DNA from: G11 sp947167445
Lineage (GTDB): Bacteria > Bacillota > Clostridia > Lachnospirales > Lachnospiraceae
DNA length: 64,000 nucleotides
NCBI GenBank assembly: GCA_947167445.1
Contig: CAMVID010000009.1
Coordinates: 35,884 to 99,883 of the forward strand
Direction of reading: 5' to 3'
Position numbers and translations under genes: made by a program. Numbering within the stretch: position 1 is the first letter of the stretch; every line of letters starts with the position of its first letter. Below the pieces are notes generated by a model, which saw only the letters and a program-made list of their open reading frames with translations, was not told where the DNA came from and ran no database searches. This document shows, piece by piece, positions 23,700-31,814 of this stretch.

Positions 23700-24806
23700 T
23701 CACATCACTTCCGCCAGTTCGCTCATGAACTTCGGAATCTCAATTCCCTGAGGGCAATGAGTCATGCAGGCGCCACAGGCAATACAGTCTGAAGGCGTAC
23801 CCTGTGAATCCACATTCTCAATCCCCTGAAGTCCCCACTTGCCTTCAATCTTATAAGCGTTAAGAAACTTCAAATACTCAGGAATATTAATCTGCATAGG
23901 ACAGTTGTCCGTGCAGTACCTGCATGCAGTACAAGGAACATATAAATCATTCCTTAAAGCGCGTCCGGCATTGAAAAGGACCTCCTTGTCAGCCTCTGTA
24001 AAATCATTCTCCACAGAGAAAGTTTCAAGGTTGTTCTCCAGCTGCTCCATGGTGCTCATGCCGCTAAGGATAACCTGAACTCCCGGCAGGCTCTTAACGA
24101 ATCTGAGTGCCCAGGAAGCGTTGGTCCACTCGGGATGAGCGTTCTTAAGAATTCCCGCAGGCACCGGAGTAAGGTCAGCCAGTTTGCCGCCCCTTACAGG
24201 CTCCATAACCACGATGGGAATATTCCTCGAATAAAGAATCTCATATTCCTCCTTGGTGGTCTCGTAGAGCCAGTCATAATAGTTTAACTGAATCTGGGCA
24301 AAATCCCATTCTCTCAGATCCGCAAATCTCTTTAAAGTAGCCGGTGAAGCGTGGCTCGAGAAGCCCAGATATGTAATTCTTCCCTTCCTCTTCTGCTCTT
24401 CAAAGTATTCGATGGCACCACTGTTGATATACTCATCAATGTTCCCGTCAAGAATACAGTGAATCAGGTAAAAATCAATCCTCTCCGTTTGAAGCCTCTT
24501 AAGCTGAGCCTCAAACATCCCCTTGTAATCTTTGCAAGCGCCAATGTTGAATTTGGTGGCTACATAGAAGCTGTCTCTGTCCTGCTTGGCAATCCACTCA
24601 CCAAGGCAGCTTTCTGAATCACCGCCGTTATAAACGTGGGCGGTATCGTAATAGTTGATTCCCGAAGCCAGTGCTTTATCTAAGATTTCATGGGCCTTTA
24701 CATAATCAATCTTATCGCCGCTTCCGGGCTTCCCGATCTGGGGAAGTCGCATGTTTCCCATGCCAAGGCATGAAAGTTTAATATTCTTATACTGTTTGTA
24801 AATCAT
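23700..24806 (-). CDS. aldo-keto reductase with C-terminal 4Fe-4S domain
   Basis: 368 residues. The TIM barrel carries YDTAHVYNGGDSE, VATKFNI, IDFYLIHCI and LSGMSTMEQLENN. The C-terminal part (about 295-360) has two cysteine motifs, CTACRYCTDNCPMQI and CIACGACMTHCPQGI, for two 4Fe-4S clusters. This is the ferredoxin-linked reductase type common in anaerobes. The start follows GAGGAGGG. It lies 44 bases downstream of the MacB-like permease gene; co-transcription is possible but functional linkage is not evident. Confidence 0.9.
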   Translation of the reverse strand: MIYKQYKNIKLSCLGMGNMRLPQIGKPGSGDKIDYVKAHEILDKALASGINYYDTAHVYNGGDSESCLGEWIAKQDRDSFYVATKFNIGACKDYKGMFEAQLKRLQTERIDFYLIHCILDGNIDEYINSGAIEYFEEQKRKGRITYLGFSSHASPATLKRFADLREWDFAQIQLNYYDWLYETTKEEYEILYSRNIPIVVMEPVRGGKLADLTPVPAGILKNAHPEWTNASWALRFVKSLPGVQVILSGMSTMEQLENNLETFSVENDFTEADKEVLFNAGRALRNDLYVPCTACRYCTDNCPMQINIPEYLKFLNAYKIEGKWGLQGIENVDSQGTPSDCIACGACMTHCPQGIEIPKFMSELAEVM

Positions 24807-24850
24807 TATAGGCCCTCCTCAAAATAAGGTGTTTGCTTGGTGTCGGCCGC

Positions 24851-26113
24851 CTACTCGTATCTCAAGGCTTCGATGGGATCCATCTTTGCAGCCTTGTTGG
24901 CGGGATAATATCCAAAGAACACACCAATACCCATGGATGAACCCAGGGACAAAAGAATACTCTTGGCGGATATGACGCATTCTGTGTTCATCAGGCTTGC
25001 GCCCACCTTCCCCATCAGTATACCAAGAATTACACCTATAATTCCACCTATAATGCAAATTACTACCGCTTCAACAACAAATTGTAACCTTATGGAAGAG
25101 TTAGGGGCACCGAGGGCCTTTCTGGTGCCGATCTCTCTGGTTCTTTCTGTTATTGAAACAAGCATGATATTCATAACGCCGATACCACCTACAAGAAGGG
25201 CAATACCTGCGATAACTGCGATAGCAGCTGTGATACTGTTCATCATTCCGCTTATGGAATCCATTGCCGCAGCCATGGAGAACGCATAAGCTGTGAAGTT
25301 GGGATTGTGCTTATAATATCTTTCAAAAAACTGCTGGGTCTTCTGTCCGAAATCAGCCCCGTTTACCGTGGCATCTATAATGACGTCAAAGCTTTGAATA
25401 CAGGTAGTATGCGTAAGCTTTGCTGCAGTCTTATAGGGAATATACGCATCGCTGCTTCTTCCCGATCCAAAAAGCTGCTCATAGGGCGACTCGTCAAGCT
25501 CATAGATTCCAACAATTGTGTAATTGAAGAATTTGTTATCCAGGGATGCCTGAACCTCGTTACCGATAACCGCGTTCAAATCCACGTTATCTCCATACAG
25601 TTCCTTGGCGGCTTTATTGGAAATAATAATAACCCGACTGCCGTTTTGCATCATGGGAATGGAAAAAAGTTCCCCGGCAATGTACTTCTTACGGTTGGTC
25701 TCCAGATAATCCTTGGTTCCTCCAACCACCGTAATGGCAGTATGTTTGCCACCCGCTGACAGTTCACCCGCACCGGCATTGATATTGATTGCGAAGCCTT
25801 TAACTATATCAGGGAAAGTTTCCCGATATTGTTCAAGCATCTCTACCGTGTAAAAATCCTTGTCCTGAGGTTCCGGATAGTTTTCCGGATAGTTACCGTT
25901 CTCATCTTTCCTAAGGTTAAGCCCTACGCTAAGAGTGGATAAACCCATGCCCCCAAGACTTGAGTTTACCTTTTCCGTAAGGGAATCCCCTACAGTCATA
26001 ATGCCGATTACCGAGCTGATACCGATAATGATACCCAGCATTGTAAGAAGGGCTCTCATTTTATTGGCTTTAAGACTCATTAGAGCAAGCCTGATGTTTT
26101 CCATAATTAACAT
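24851..26113 (-). CDS. ABC transporter permease, MacB/FtsX type
   Basis: 420 residues. An N-terminal membrane segment (ALLTMLGIIIGISSVIGIM) is followed by a MacB-like extracellular core (about 45-275) and three C-terminal membrane segments (about 285-310, 338-362, 375-400), with ISERTREIGTRKALGAP, the FtsX-family cytoplasmic motif (here SITERTREIGTRKALG). The last residues read DPIEALRYE, typical of the family. The start overlaps the ATPase gene by seven bases. With 26107 and 26832 it forms a MacAB-like tripartite export system adapted to a single membrane. Confidence 0.9.
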   Translation of the reverse strand: MLIMENIRLALMSLKANKMRALLTMLGIIIGISSVIGIMTVGDSLTEKVNSSLGGMGLSTLSVGLNLRKDENGNYPENYPEPQDKDFYTVEMLEQYRETFPDIVKGFAININAGAGELSAGGKHTAITVVGGTKDYLETNRKKYIAGELFSIPMMQNGSRVIIISNKAAKELYGDNVDLNAVIGNEVQASLDNKFFNYTIVGIYELDESPYEQLFGSGRSSDAYIPYKTAAKLTHTTCIQSFDVIIDATVNGADFGQKTQQFFERYYKHNPNFTAYAFSMAAAMDSISGMMNSITAAIAVIAGIALLVGGIGVMNIMLVSITERTREIGTRKALGAPNSSIRLQFVVEAVVICIIGGIIGVILGILMGKVGASLMNTECVISAKSILLSLGSSMGIGVFFGYYPANKAAKMDPIEALRYE

Positions 26114-26820
26114 GCTTTGCCCCTCCCCGGTCTGTCGCCTGTGATTTCTCCGTCCTTAAGAGTAATAACTCTCTCGCACTCCTCAGCCAGTTCTGGTGAG
26201 TGTGTAATTAAGACGATTGTTTTGTGCTGCTCGTCGTGAAGCCTGTGGAAAATGTCCATTACCAGACGGCCCGTGGCTGAATCCAAGGCACCGGTGGGCT
26301 CGTCTGCAAGGACTATGGCCGGGTCGTTGGCCATTGCTCTGGCTATTGCCACACGCTGTTTCTGTCCACCCGATAACTCCTCGGGAAGATGCTTCATTCT
26401 GTCTTCCATACCCACCAGGGTCAGAAGTTCCGCAGCTCTCTCGCTTCTCTTTTTACCTGAGACTCCTGCGTAGAGTAAAGGCAGTTCCACGTTCATGAGA
26501 GCATTGGTTTTTGCAATAAGATTATATGTCTGAAAAACGAATCCAATCTTGGCGTTTCGTATGCGTGACAGCTCTGAATCTCTGCAGTCTGTAACTTTCA
26601 CTCCGTCAAGGATATACCCGCCTTCGGTGGGCCTGTCCAGGGAGCCAATTATATTCATAAGTGTTGACTTTCCGGAACCTGATGCTCCGACTATTGCTAC
26701 GAATTCTCCCTCGTAAACCGTAAGGTCAATTCCTTTGAGAACCGTCAGTTCGTTGGGGGAACCGATAAAGAATTTCTTCACTATTCCGGAAAGCTCAATT
26801 ATCTTTTTACGTTCTTCCAT
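26107..26820 (-). CDS. ABC transporter ATPase, MacB/LolD type
   Basis: 237 residues. Walker A GASGSGKST (about 41-49), Q-loop VFQTYNLI, signature ELSGGQKQRVAIARA and Walker B IVLADEPTGALDS followed by H-loop THSPEL. This is the standard MacB/LolD-type subunit. It is placed 11 bases downstream of the adaptor gene and overlaps the permease gene, so the three are one operon exporting a peptide, drug or lipid. Confidence 0.92.
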   Translation of the reverse strand: MEERKKIIELSGIVKKFFIGSPNELTVLKGIDLTVYEGEFVAIVGASGSGKSTLMNIIGSLDRPTEGGYILDGVKVTDCRDSELSRIRNAKIGFVFQTYNLIAKTNALMNVELPLLYAGVSGKKRSERAAELLTLVGMEDRMKHLPEELSGGQKQRVAIARAMANDPAIVLADEPTGALDSATGRLVMDIFHRLHDEQHKTIVLITHSPELAEECERVITLKDGEITGDRPGRGKAC

Positions 26821-26831
26821 TGTTCTTTCCT

Positions 26832-28736
26832 TTAATTAAATTCCATAGTGAGGTCATATAAGCTGTTATCGTATTCGGAAGGAATCACGACCTGGGTACC
26901 CTCGGTCAACTCGTTTGAAATAACCTCTGCGTAGTAGTCGCTTTCCATGCCTTTTTCAACGTAAAGCTTCTCGTACTCAATCTTACCGTCCTCAGTCACG
27001 GACATCTTGGTGGGATCGGTGGGATCATATATTTCTACGTAAAAACGTCCGCTCTCCTCTTCCTCCTGGAAGGCATCGATAGGGATACATTTACAATTCT
27101 TCTTGCTGTCTGTGATGATGACGATTTTGGCCGTCATATCCATTTTAAGGTCATTGTTGGGAGTGAGAATATCTATAAGGATATTGTATGTAACATTGGC
27201 AGATGATGCTGCTGCAGAGCCTAAAGATGCAGGCAGTGTGGTGGCGTGAGGTGCAATACTTACAACCTTTCCTTCAAGCTCCAGATCTCCTGTACCGTTG
27301 GTGCGAATCTGAACTGCCTGGCCTATCTCAATCTTACTGATATCGTACTCGTCGATTTCAGCGGAAACCTGGTAAGCACTTTCATCTTCCACAACAATTA
27401 TGGGGGTTACTCCGTCGTACTTATCACCCTTCTTAAAATTAACTGCTGTTACGGTTCCCGACATGGGAGCTGTTACTGTACACTTATCAAGCTGCTCCTC
27501 AAGGCTCTCTATGTTTTGTTTGGAGGGGAGGTTGCTGACTGCTGCTGTATTACGTGTAGTGTTAAGGGAGTCCGCTGCGGTGGCAACTGTAGAGTCGTCC
27601 ATACGGCGAGTGTCTTCCTTTGCACGAATCATGTCGTTGTAGGAGTTCCAAAGGGAATCAGCGGTGCTGTCAGCTGCATCCATGGCAGATTTAAGGGCTG
27701 CTTCAGTGGACTGAGCGGAGGCAAGGGCTGCATCTGCAGTTCCAAGATTAGCGCTGGCACTGGCTATATTCTGAGAAAAATCTACTGCAATTCGTTTAAG
27801 CTCTGTGATGCGCCCGTTTATTTCGTTTATATTATCTGTTGAAAGGCTTCCTGCAGATGGCCAAAAGTCACTGTAGCCTTCAAGCAAAAGAGTTCCATAG
27901 TTTGGGTCATTTTCATCTATCGTGACATTGGGATCAAATTGAGTTGCCTTCATATTACAATTTGTAAAATTATTGGCGGTGTAGCTTAATACCTCATCAT
28001 AACCAGGATCACCTGAATTAATTGATATTGATTCAAGGTACGTTTTTAAGTTTTCTTTGGTATTATCAAAGTCTGTTTGTGCAACATTTGCTGAGCCGTT
28101 TGTAATATTACCTACAACTCCTGCAAGAGCATTCCTTTTCTCTTCCGCACTCTTCCTTGCATTAACCGCATTATTGTATTTGTCAGTAGCTTCCTTAGCG
28201 GCATTGGCTGCATTCACATATGCATCCCACGCTCTTGCAATGTTAACATCCGCTTTCTCAGCATCCTTATCTCTGTTAACTTCCGCATTATTAAGATTTC
28301 TTGCGGCACCGTTAACTCCGATGGAATTGTTTGCTTCAGAAGCATTTAGCTGTTTCTTCGCTATATCTATGTTTTCCTGAATATCAGATGAATCAAGGAT
28401 GGCGATTACCTGACCGGCTTCAACATAGTCGCCGACTTCAACATTTATCTCTGTAAACTCAACTCCGGTGATTCCTGCCTGGGCATTCTTTTTGTCGAGG
28501 CCGACGATTTTACCTGTTGCAGATACAGAATTGGTCAGGTCCTTAGTCTCAACGGTTGCGAAATCGAAACTGTTGTTGTTAAGAAGTTCCTTTGCTTTGT
28601 TTACAACATTTACAACATAAATAATCAGAGCAATCAGAAGAACCAAAATCACGGTCAAAACTTTGTGACGTTTAATCCATCTCCAAATCGCTCCGAAGAA
28701 TCTTGCAAATATATTTTTCTTTCCTTCGTTACTCAT
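26832..28736 (-). CDS. MacA/HlyD-type efflux adaptor
   Basis: 634 residues from the ATG at 28736 (GGAGGAGAG just upstream; a start at 28766 lacks a site). One membrane anchor (about 30-50) precedes a lipoyl-like half (VETKDLTNSVSATGKIVG), a long Ala-rich coiled-coil (about 130-400), the second lipoyl half (CTVTAPMSGTVTAVNFKKGDKY) and a beta-barrel domain (IVVEDESAYQVSAEIDEYDI). The coiled coil is longer than in Gram-negative MacA. It works with the ATPase and MacB-like permease in export. Confidence 0.88.
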   Translation of the reverse strand: MSNEGKKNIFARFFGAIWRWIKRHKVLTVILVLLIALIIYVVNVVNKAKELLNNNSFDFATVETKDLTNSVSATGKIVGLDKKNAQAGITGVEFTEINVEVGDYVEAGQVIAILDSSDIQENIDIAKKQLNASEANNSIGVNGAARNLNNAEVNRDKDAEKADVNIARAWDAYVNAANAAKEATDKYNNAVNARKSAEEKRNALAGVVGNITNGSANVAQTDFDNTKENLKTYLESISINSGDPGYDEVLSYTANNFTNCNMKATQFDPNVTIDENDPNYGTLLLEGYSDFWPSAGSLSTDNINEINGRITELKRIAVDFSQNIASASANLGTADAALASAQSTEAALKSAMDAADSTADSLWNSYNDMIRAKEDTRRMDDSTVATAADSLNTTRNTAAVSNLPSKQNIESLEEQLDKCTVTAPMSGTVTAVNFKKGDKYDGVTPIIVVEDESAYQVSAEIDEYDISKIEIGQAVQIRTNGTGDLELEGKVVSIAPHATTLPASLGSAAASSANVTYNILIDILTPNNDLKMDMTAKIVIITDSKKNCKCIPIDAFQEEEESGRFYVEIYDPTDPTKMSVTEDGKIEYEKLYVEKGMESDYYAEVISNELTEGTQVVIPSEYDNSLYDLTMEFN

Positions 28737-28837
28737 TTCTCTCCTCCGAAAATAACTTTTTCTCAATTCTAAATTAGTGTAACTTGGAGGGTTGAGCCAT
28801 TCAATTACATATCCGTAAAGAATTTATAAAGAAAGTA

Positions 28838-28866
28838 TAAAAAAGGCAAAGGCCTAAGCCTTTGCC
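28838..28866 (-). terminator. intrinsic terminator of the tetR-type gene
   Basis: GGCAAAGGC pairs with GCCTTTGCC, loop CTAA, followed by T6 on the minus strand (28844-28839). Confidence 0.88.
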
Positions 28867-28867
28867 G

Positions 28868-29488
28868 TCAAATGTTCAGGTAGTAGTCGATGTCTTCACG
28901 CTGCTTTATGCCAAGATTGGCGAGGAGCTTCATGCCCATGTTGAACATAAGCTTGCAGGCGTCCGCCCTGGAAAGCTTGGCGCCGTCCAGCATGGCAAAC
29001 ATTGCCAGGCCATGGGTGTAGATGACCGTGTCGCGAACAGCTTCCCCTATGGCGTCTTTGGGAACGTCATACTGCTGCTCGAAAAACTCCACTGCCTCTT
29101 CATCGAACTGATAGTCAAAAAAACTGTTTTCACCCCTTATGTCCTCGCCTATTGTATCCATGGTATTATCCACGTTTATAAAGCGGAAAACATTGGGATG
29201 TTCATAGACATTTGTAAGGTAATGAACTCCGCTTATGAAGAAAGCTTCCGTAGCTTCCTTACCCTTCATTTTGTCAGGAAGGTTGCCATAAAGCTTACCG
29301 GCGGCATAGTTAAACAATTCCTTCTTCAGGTCTGTCATGCTGCCAAAATGCCAGGATATCGGCTGAGTAGAGCATTCCAGTTTTGCCGCTATTGTCTTAA
29401 TGGCCACAGCTCCGATTCCGGACTCATCAAGGAGCTCATATGCGGCTTCAAGTATCATTTCCTTGGTGATTTTCGTTTTTCTTCCCAT
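28868..29488 (-). CDS. TetR family transcriptional regulator
   Basis: 206 residues. The N-terminal HTH (residues about 1-50) is MGRKTKITKEMILEAAYELLDESG ... AIKTIAAKLECSTQPISWHFGSM, the classic TetR pattern. The C-terminal domain is a helical ligand-binding region with no assignable effector. It is the last gene of an operon with two flavoprotein genes, and the operon promoter carries a palindromic operator, so it probably represses its own operon until an electrophile or quinone binds. Confidence 0.9.
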   Translation of the reverse strand: MGRKTKITKEMILEAAYELLDESGIGAVAIKTIAAKLECSTQPISWHFGSMTDLKKELFNYAAGKLYGNLPDKMKGKEATEAFFISGVHYLTNVYEHPNVFRFINVDNTMDTIGEDIRGENSFFDYQFDEEAVEFFEQQYDVPKDAIGEAVRDTVIYTHGLAMFAMLDGAKLSRADACKLMFNMGMKLLANLGIKQREDIDYYLNI

Positions 29489-29497
29489 TTTACTCCT

Positions 29498-30148
29498 TTA
29501 TTTGTAGGGTCTGTAGTCAAGGGGTTTGGTGCATCCCCACTCCGCAGCCACTCGTTTAAAGCTTTTCTTTGCAAAGGTTTTGAAGACAAGGCCAATCATG
29601 ATTCTCACTCCCAAGGGGAAAATCTCCGGGCCTGTAAATTTCTTACATTCCTCAGACTCGAAATCACCCTTCTTGGCAAAAATCCGCCCCATCTCCATAT
29701 ATGGAGTCGTGACCTTATCTCTCTGTTCTCCATTAAAAAATCTTATACTAAAGTTGTCCCCTTTTACAAGTGTACCGGCATAATTACATCCCAGTTTTTC
29801 CGTAAGTATCTTAAGATATGCCTCACCACATCTTAGCTGAGCTCCCTCCGCGAAACCGCTTTGAAGAATGTAGGCAATGCTCGTATCCTTATTCTTTGGA
29901 GTGAGAGTTTCAAGGAATTCCATAAGAAGCCCCGGAATGCACTCCACATAAAGAGGGAGGGCGATGAGAATATTGGTGTTTTTACCAAAAGCATCTCTTA
30001 TATCATCCCAGCTTCCTCTGTCGGAAACCTCGTATTGTTCAAATGTGGCCCCCTCCTCGGTTAAGCCTTCTGTGAACTTTGCAAGAATCTTGTCTGTATT
30101 ACTGTATTTTTTGACGCGGGGTGAGCCGTTGATTATTAACACATGCAT
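29498..30148 (-). CDS. flavodoxin family NAD(P)H-dependent oxidoreductase
   Basis: 216 residues. FMN loop INGSPRVKKYSNTDKILAKF (residues 6-25) and LPLYVECIPGLLMEFLE as in NADPH:FMN reductases. The C-terminus has a hydrophobic segment (PLGVRIMIGLVFKTFAKK) and ends basic. It overlaps the preceding flavoprotein gene by 13 bases and precedes the tetR-type gene by nine, so it is translated in the same operon. It probably reduces the compound sensed by the regulator. Confidence 0.82.
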   Translation of the reverse strand: MHVLIINGSPRVKKYSNTDKILAKFTEGLTEEGATFEQYEVSDRGSWDDIRDAFGKNTNILIALPLYVECIPGLLMEFLETLTPKNKDTSIAYILQSGFAEGAQLRCGEAYLKILTEKLGCNYAGTLVKGDNFSIRFFNGEQRDKVTTPYMEMGRIFAKKGDFESEECKKFTGPEIFPLGVRIMIGLVFKTFAKKSFKRVAAEWGCTKPLDYRPYK

Positions 30149-30642
30149 GATGCCGCCTCCTTTATTTCATCTGTGCTGAAAACTCCCAAGGATTTGCTGT
30201 GGAAATTAAGTGCTGCCCTCTCATTCCATCTTAAGAGGAAGTCCTTCTCCACATCTCCCTTATAGATAAGTCCGATGTCGGTCGTGTTTTTATAACGCCT
30301 TACATGTCTCATCTGATCCCCTTTGAAGGTCAGGTACATGGTGGCGATGGGAAGGATTCGGTCAAAAATGTTCTTGCCCTTATGATCGATGAACCCTAAA
30401 GCGGTATCCGAAATAACCCACATCTGATTCGCATGGATTATTCTTTTCAGAATCTGCTCATAATCGTCCTTCACCGAGCACTCCCCCGGTGTCTTAAGCC
30501 AGCAGAAATTGCACCCGATGCAATGGCTGATTCGCATCTCCCCTGCTTCAATAATCTCTGCATCTATTCCTTTATCACTTATATTTCTTCTGATTTCCTC
30601 ACTGATTGAGGTATCTTTGGTGGTGTTGACAATTAATACCAT
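30136..30642 (-). CDS. flavodoxin-like / NADPH-dependent FMN reductase
   Basis: 168 residues. The N-terminus VLIVNTTKDTSISEEIRRN is a modified FMN loop. A cysteine cluster, HCIGCNFCWLKTPGECSVKDDY (about residues 38-60), matches the CxxCxxC of clostridial iron-sulfur flavoproteins. First gene of a flavoprotein-flavoprotein-tetR operon. The ribosome binding site GGAGG lies in the 3' arm of a long inverted repeat, so its translation may be regulated by RNA structure. Confidence 0.8.
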   Translation of the reverse strand: MVLIVNTTKDTSISEEIRRNISDKGIDAEIIEAGEMRISHCIGCNFCWLKTPGECSVKDDYEQILKRIIHANQMWVISDTALGFIDHKGKNIFDRILPIATMYLTFKGDQMRHVRRYKNTTDIGLIYKGDVEKDFLLRWNERAALNFHSKSLGVFSTDEIKEAASCMC

Positions 30643-30680
30643 TAAAAAACCTCCGCACGCAATATAATATAAATTTGTTT

Positions 30681-30723
30681 ATATAAACACGTTTATATTA
30701 TATTATCGTGCGAAGGTTGTCAA
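30681..30723 (-). promoter_or_regulatory. promoter with overlapping TetR-type operator
   Basis: -35 TTGACA (30723-30718) and an AT-rich -10 (TATAAT 30702-30697 at spacer 15, or TAATAT 30700-30695 at spacer 17). Overlapping its downstream edge is the dyad ATATAAACACGTTTATAT (30681-30698), arms of eight around AC. This fits autoregulation by the TetR protein encoded at the end of the operon. The whole region from about 30652 to 30715 is a larger inverted repeat whose 3' arm holds the ribosome binding site. Confidence 0.75.
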
Positions 30724-31193
30724 GCCCTGTATTCCAAAAGTGTTGTATTCTGCCATTCGCCGAATCGGTCTTTGGCGATTCGTTCTCTGTGGCCTATTTC
30801 TCTGAATCCACATTTCTTGTGAAGGGCGATACTCGCTTTATTGATGGAAAAAGCGGTACAAAGAATACTCCAATAGCCTTCTTTCTTTGCTTCCTCAATA
30901 AGCTTCGTAAGAAGCGCAGTTCCGATACCCTTGCCCCGGTATTTGGAATCTATATATATGCTGTTATCCAAACATCCTCTGTAAGCGCATCTGCTTGATG
31001 AGGGCATTACTGCAACCCAGCCCACAACCTTGCCATCCTCTTCATAGACGAAGCGGCAGGTTTTCACATGTCCTGCATCCCACTCCTCATAACTCGGGCA
31101 TTTGGTATTGAAGGTTGACTTTCCTTCCTCAAGCCCCTCAGTATATATTTCTGCGACCCTTTCCCAATCGCATTTACACATTTCTCTAACCAC
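30720..31193 (-). CDS. GNAT family N-acetyltransferase
   Basis: 157 residues from a GTG at 31193, ten bases after AAGGAG; an earlier in-frame ATG at 31250 overlaps far into the upstream gene and lacks a site. GNAT motif A is YIDSKYRGKGIGTALLTKLIEEAKKEG (acetyl-CoA loop) and motif B ILCTAFSINKASIALHKKCGF. The pattern fits the phosphinothricin/methionine sulfoximine acetyltransferase branch. It overlaps the marR-type gene by eight bases. In other bacteria MarR and GNAT domains are fused, which supports a functional link. Confidence 0.83.
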   Translation of the reverse strand: MVREMCKCDWERVAEIYTEGLEEGKSTFNTKCPSYEEWDAGHVKTCRFVYEEDGKVVGWVAVMPSSSRCAYRGCLDNSIYIDSKYRGKGIGTALLTKLIEEAKKEGYWSILCTAFSINKASIALHKKCGFREIGHRERIAKDRFGEWQNTTLLEYRA

Positions 31194-31653
31194 AACAATT
31201 ACTCTCCTTGCAACAATTTTTCTTGCTTTCGGCATTTCTGCATGCCTCATTGTATAATTTCAAAGATTCAAGAACCTGATCCTGTTTACCTTTGTCAATG
31301 CCTGAAAAAACGATTTCAAATTGTATATTCATATCCGCCTCTATTTTCTCAAATCTGTCCTGTCCATCTTTCGTCAAGGATAAAACCACACATCTCCTGT
31401 CTTCCTTTGACGGTTCTCTGGTTACATACCCTTTCTGAACCAGTTCCTCTATGCCTCTGCTTATTCCGCTCTTGTCGAGTTTAAGAATCTGTGCCAGATC
31501 CTTCACGCATATTCCGGGGTGTCGTCCTATCTCCACCAGAATAAAGCATTGGCCCTTGTTTACACCACATTCGCAGCAATCCGTCTGGTTCATGTTGTCA
31601 AGATGCTGCTCCAGTTCTCTCGTGTACTCACGAAACATTTTAACCTTATCCAT
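31186..31653 (-). CDS. MarR family regulator with cysteine-rich ends
   Basis: 155 residues. The winged helix lies at about 45-110 (ICVKDLAQILKLDKSGISRGIEELVQKGYVTREPSKEDRRCVVLSLT). Cysteines cluster near the N-terminus (CCECGVNKGQC, residues 26-36) and at the C-terminus (NCCKESNCCG). Such cysteines could bind metal or arsenical or sense oxidation; that is inference. It is transcribed from a consensus promoter that overlaps a MarR-type dyad. Its stop overlaps the GNAT start, so the pair is coupled. Confidence 0.87.
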   Translation of the reverse strand: MDKVKMFREYTRELEQHLDNMNQTDCCECGVNKGQCFILVEIGRHPGICVKDLAQILKLDKSGISRGIEELVQKGYVTREPSKEDRRCVVLSLTKDGQDRFEKIEADMNIQFEIVFSGIDKGKQDQVLESLKLYNEACRNAESKKNCCKESNCCG

Positions 31654-31682
31654 AATAACTCCTCTCTGATTTGTTTTTATTC

Positions 31683-31714
31683 ATCATACTCATATTAGTT
31701 GTATTTGTCAACTA
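31683..31714 (-). promoter_or_regulatory. consensus promoter with MarR-type operator
   Basis: -35 TTGACA (31711-31706), 17-base spacer, -10 TATGAT (31688-31683). The dyad TAGTTG-N7-CAACTA (31696-31714) overlaps the -35 and spacer, as for autorepressing MarR proteins. A further half site TAGTTG lies upstream at about 31733. Confidence 0.8.
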
Positions 31715-31747
31715 TTTATTTTCGCAACTATATTGTTTGGAGAGGGT

Positions 31748-31814
31748 AAGGTGCAAAATGGGCCTGTCCCCGTTCTGCACCGTGCAGGTTGGGGACAGGC
31801 CCATTTTGCACCTT
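31748..31814. repeat. inverted pair of GTGCA repeat units
   Basis: AAGGTGCAAAATGGGCC at the left and its complement at the right frame two units meeting at GCACCGTGC; arms match over 24 bases and differ in three near the centre. It lies between the diguanylate cyclase (whose stop it overlaps) and the marR-type promoter. Confidence 0.88.

Noticed and set aside
28862..29836. Plus-strand 324-codon frame opposite the tetR-type and flavoprotein genes
   Set aside because: It runs antisense through two recognisable genes and a promoter-less start; product has no family character.
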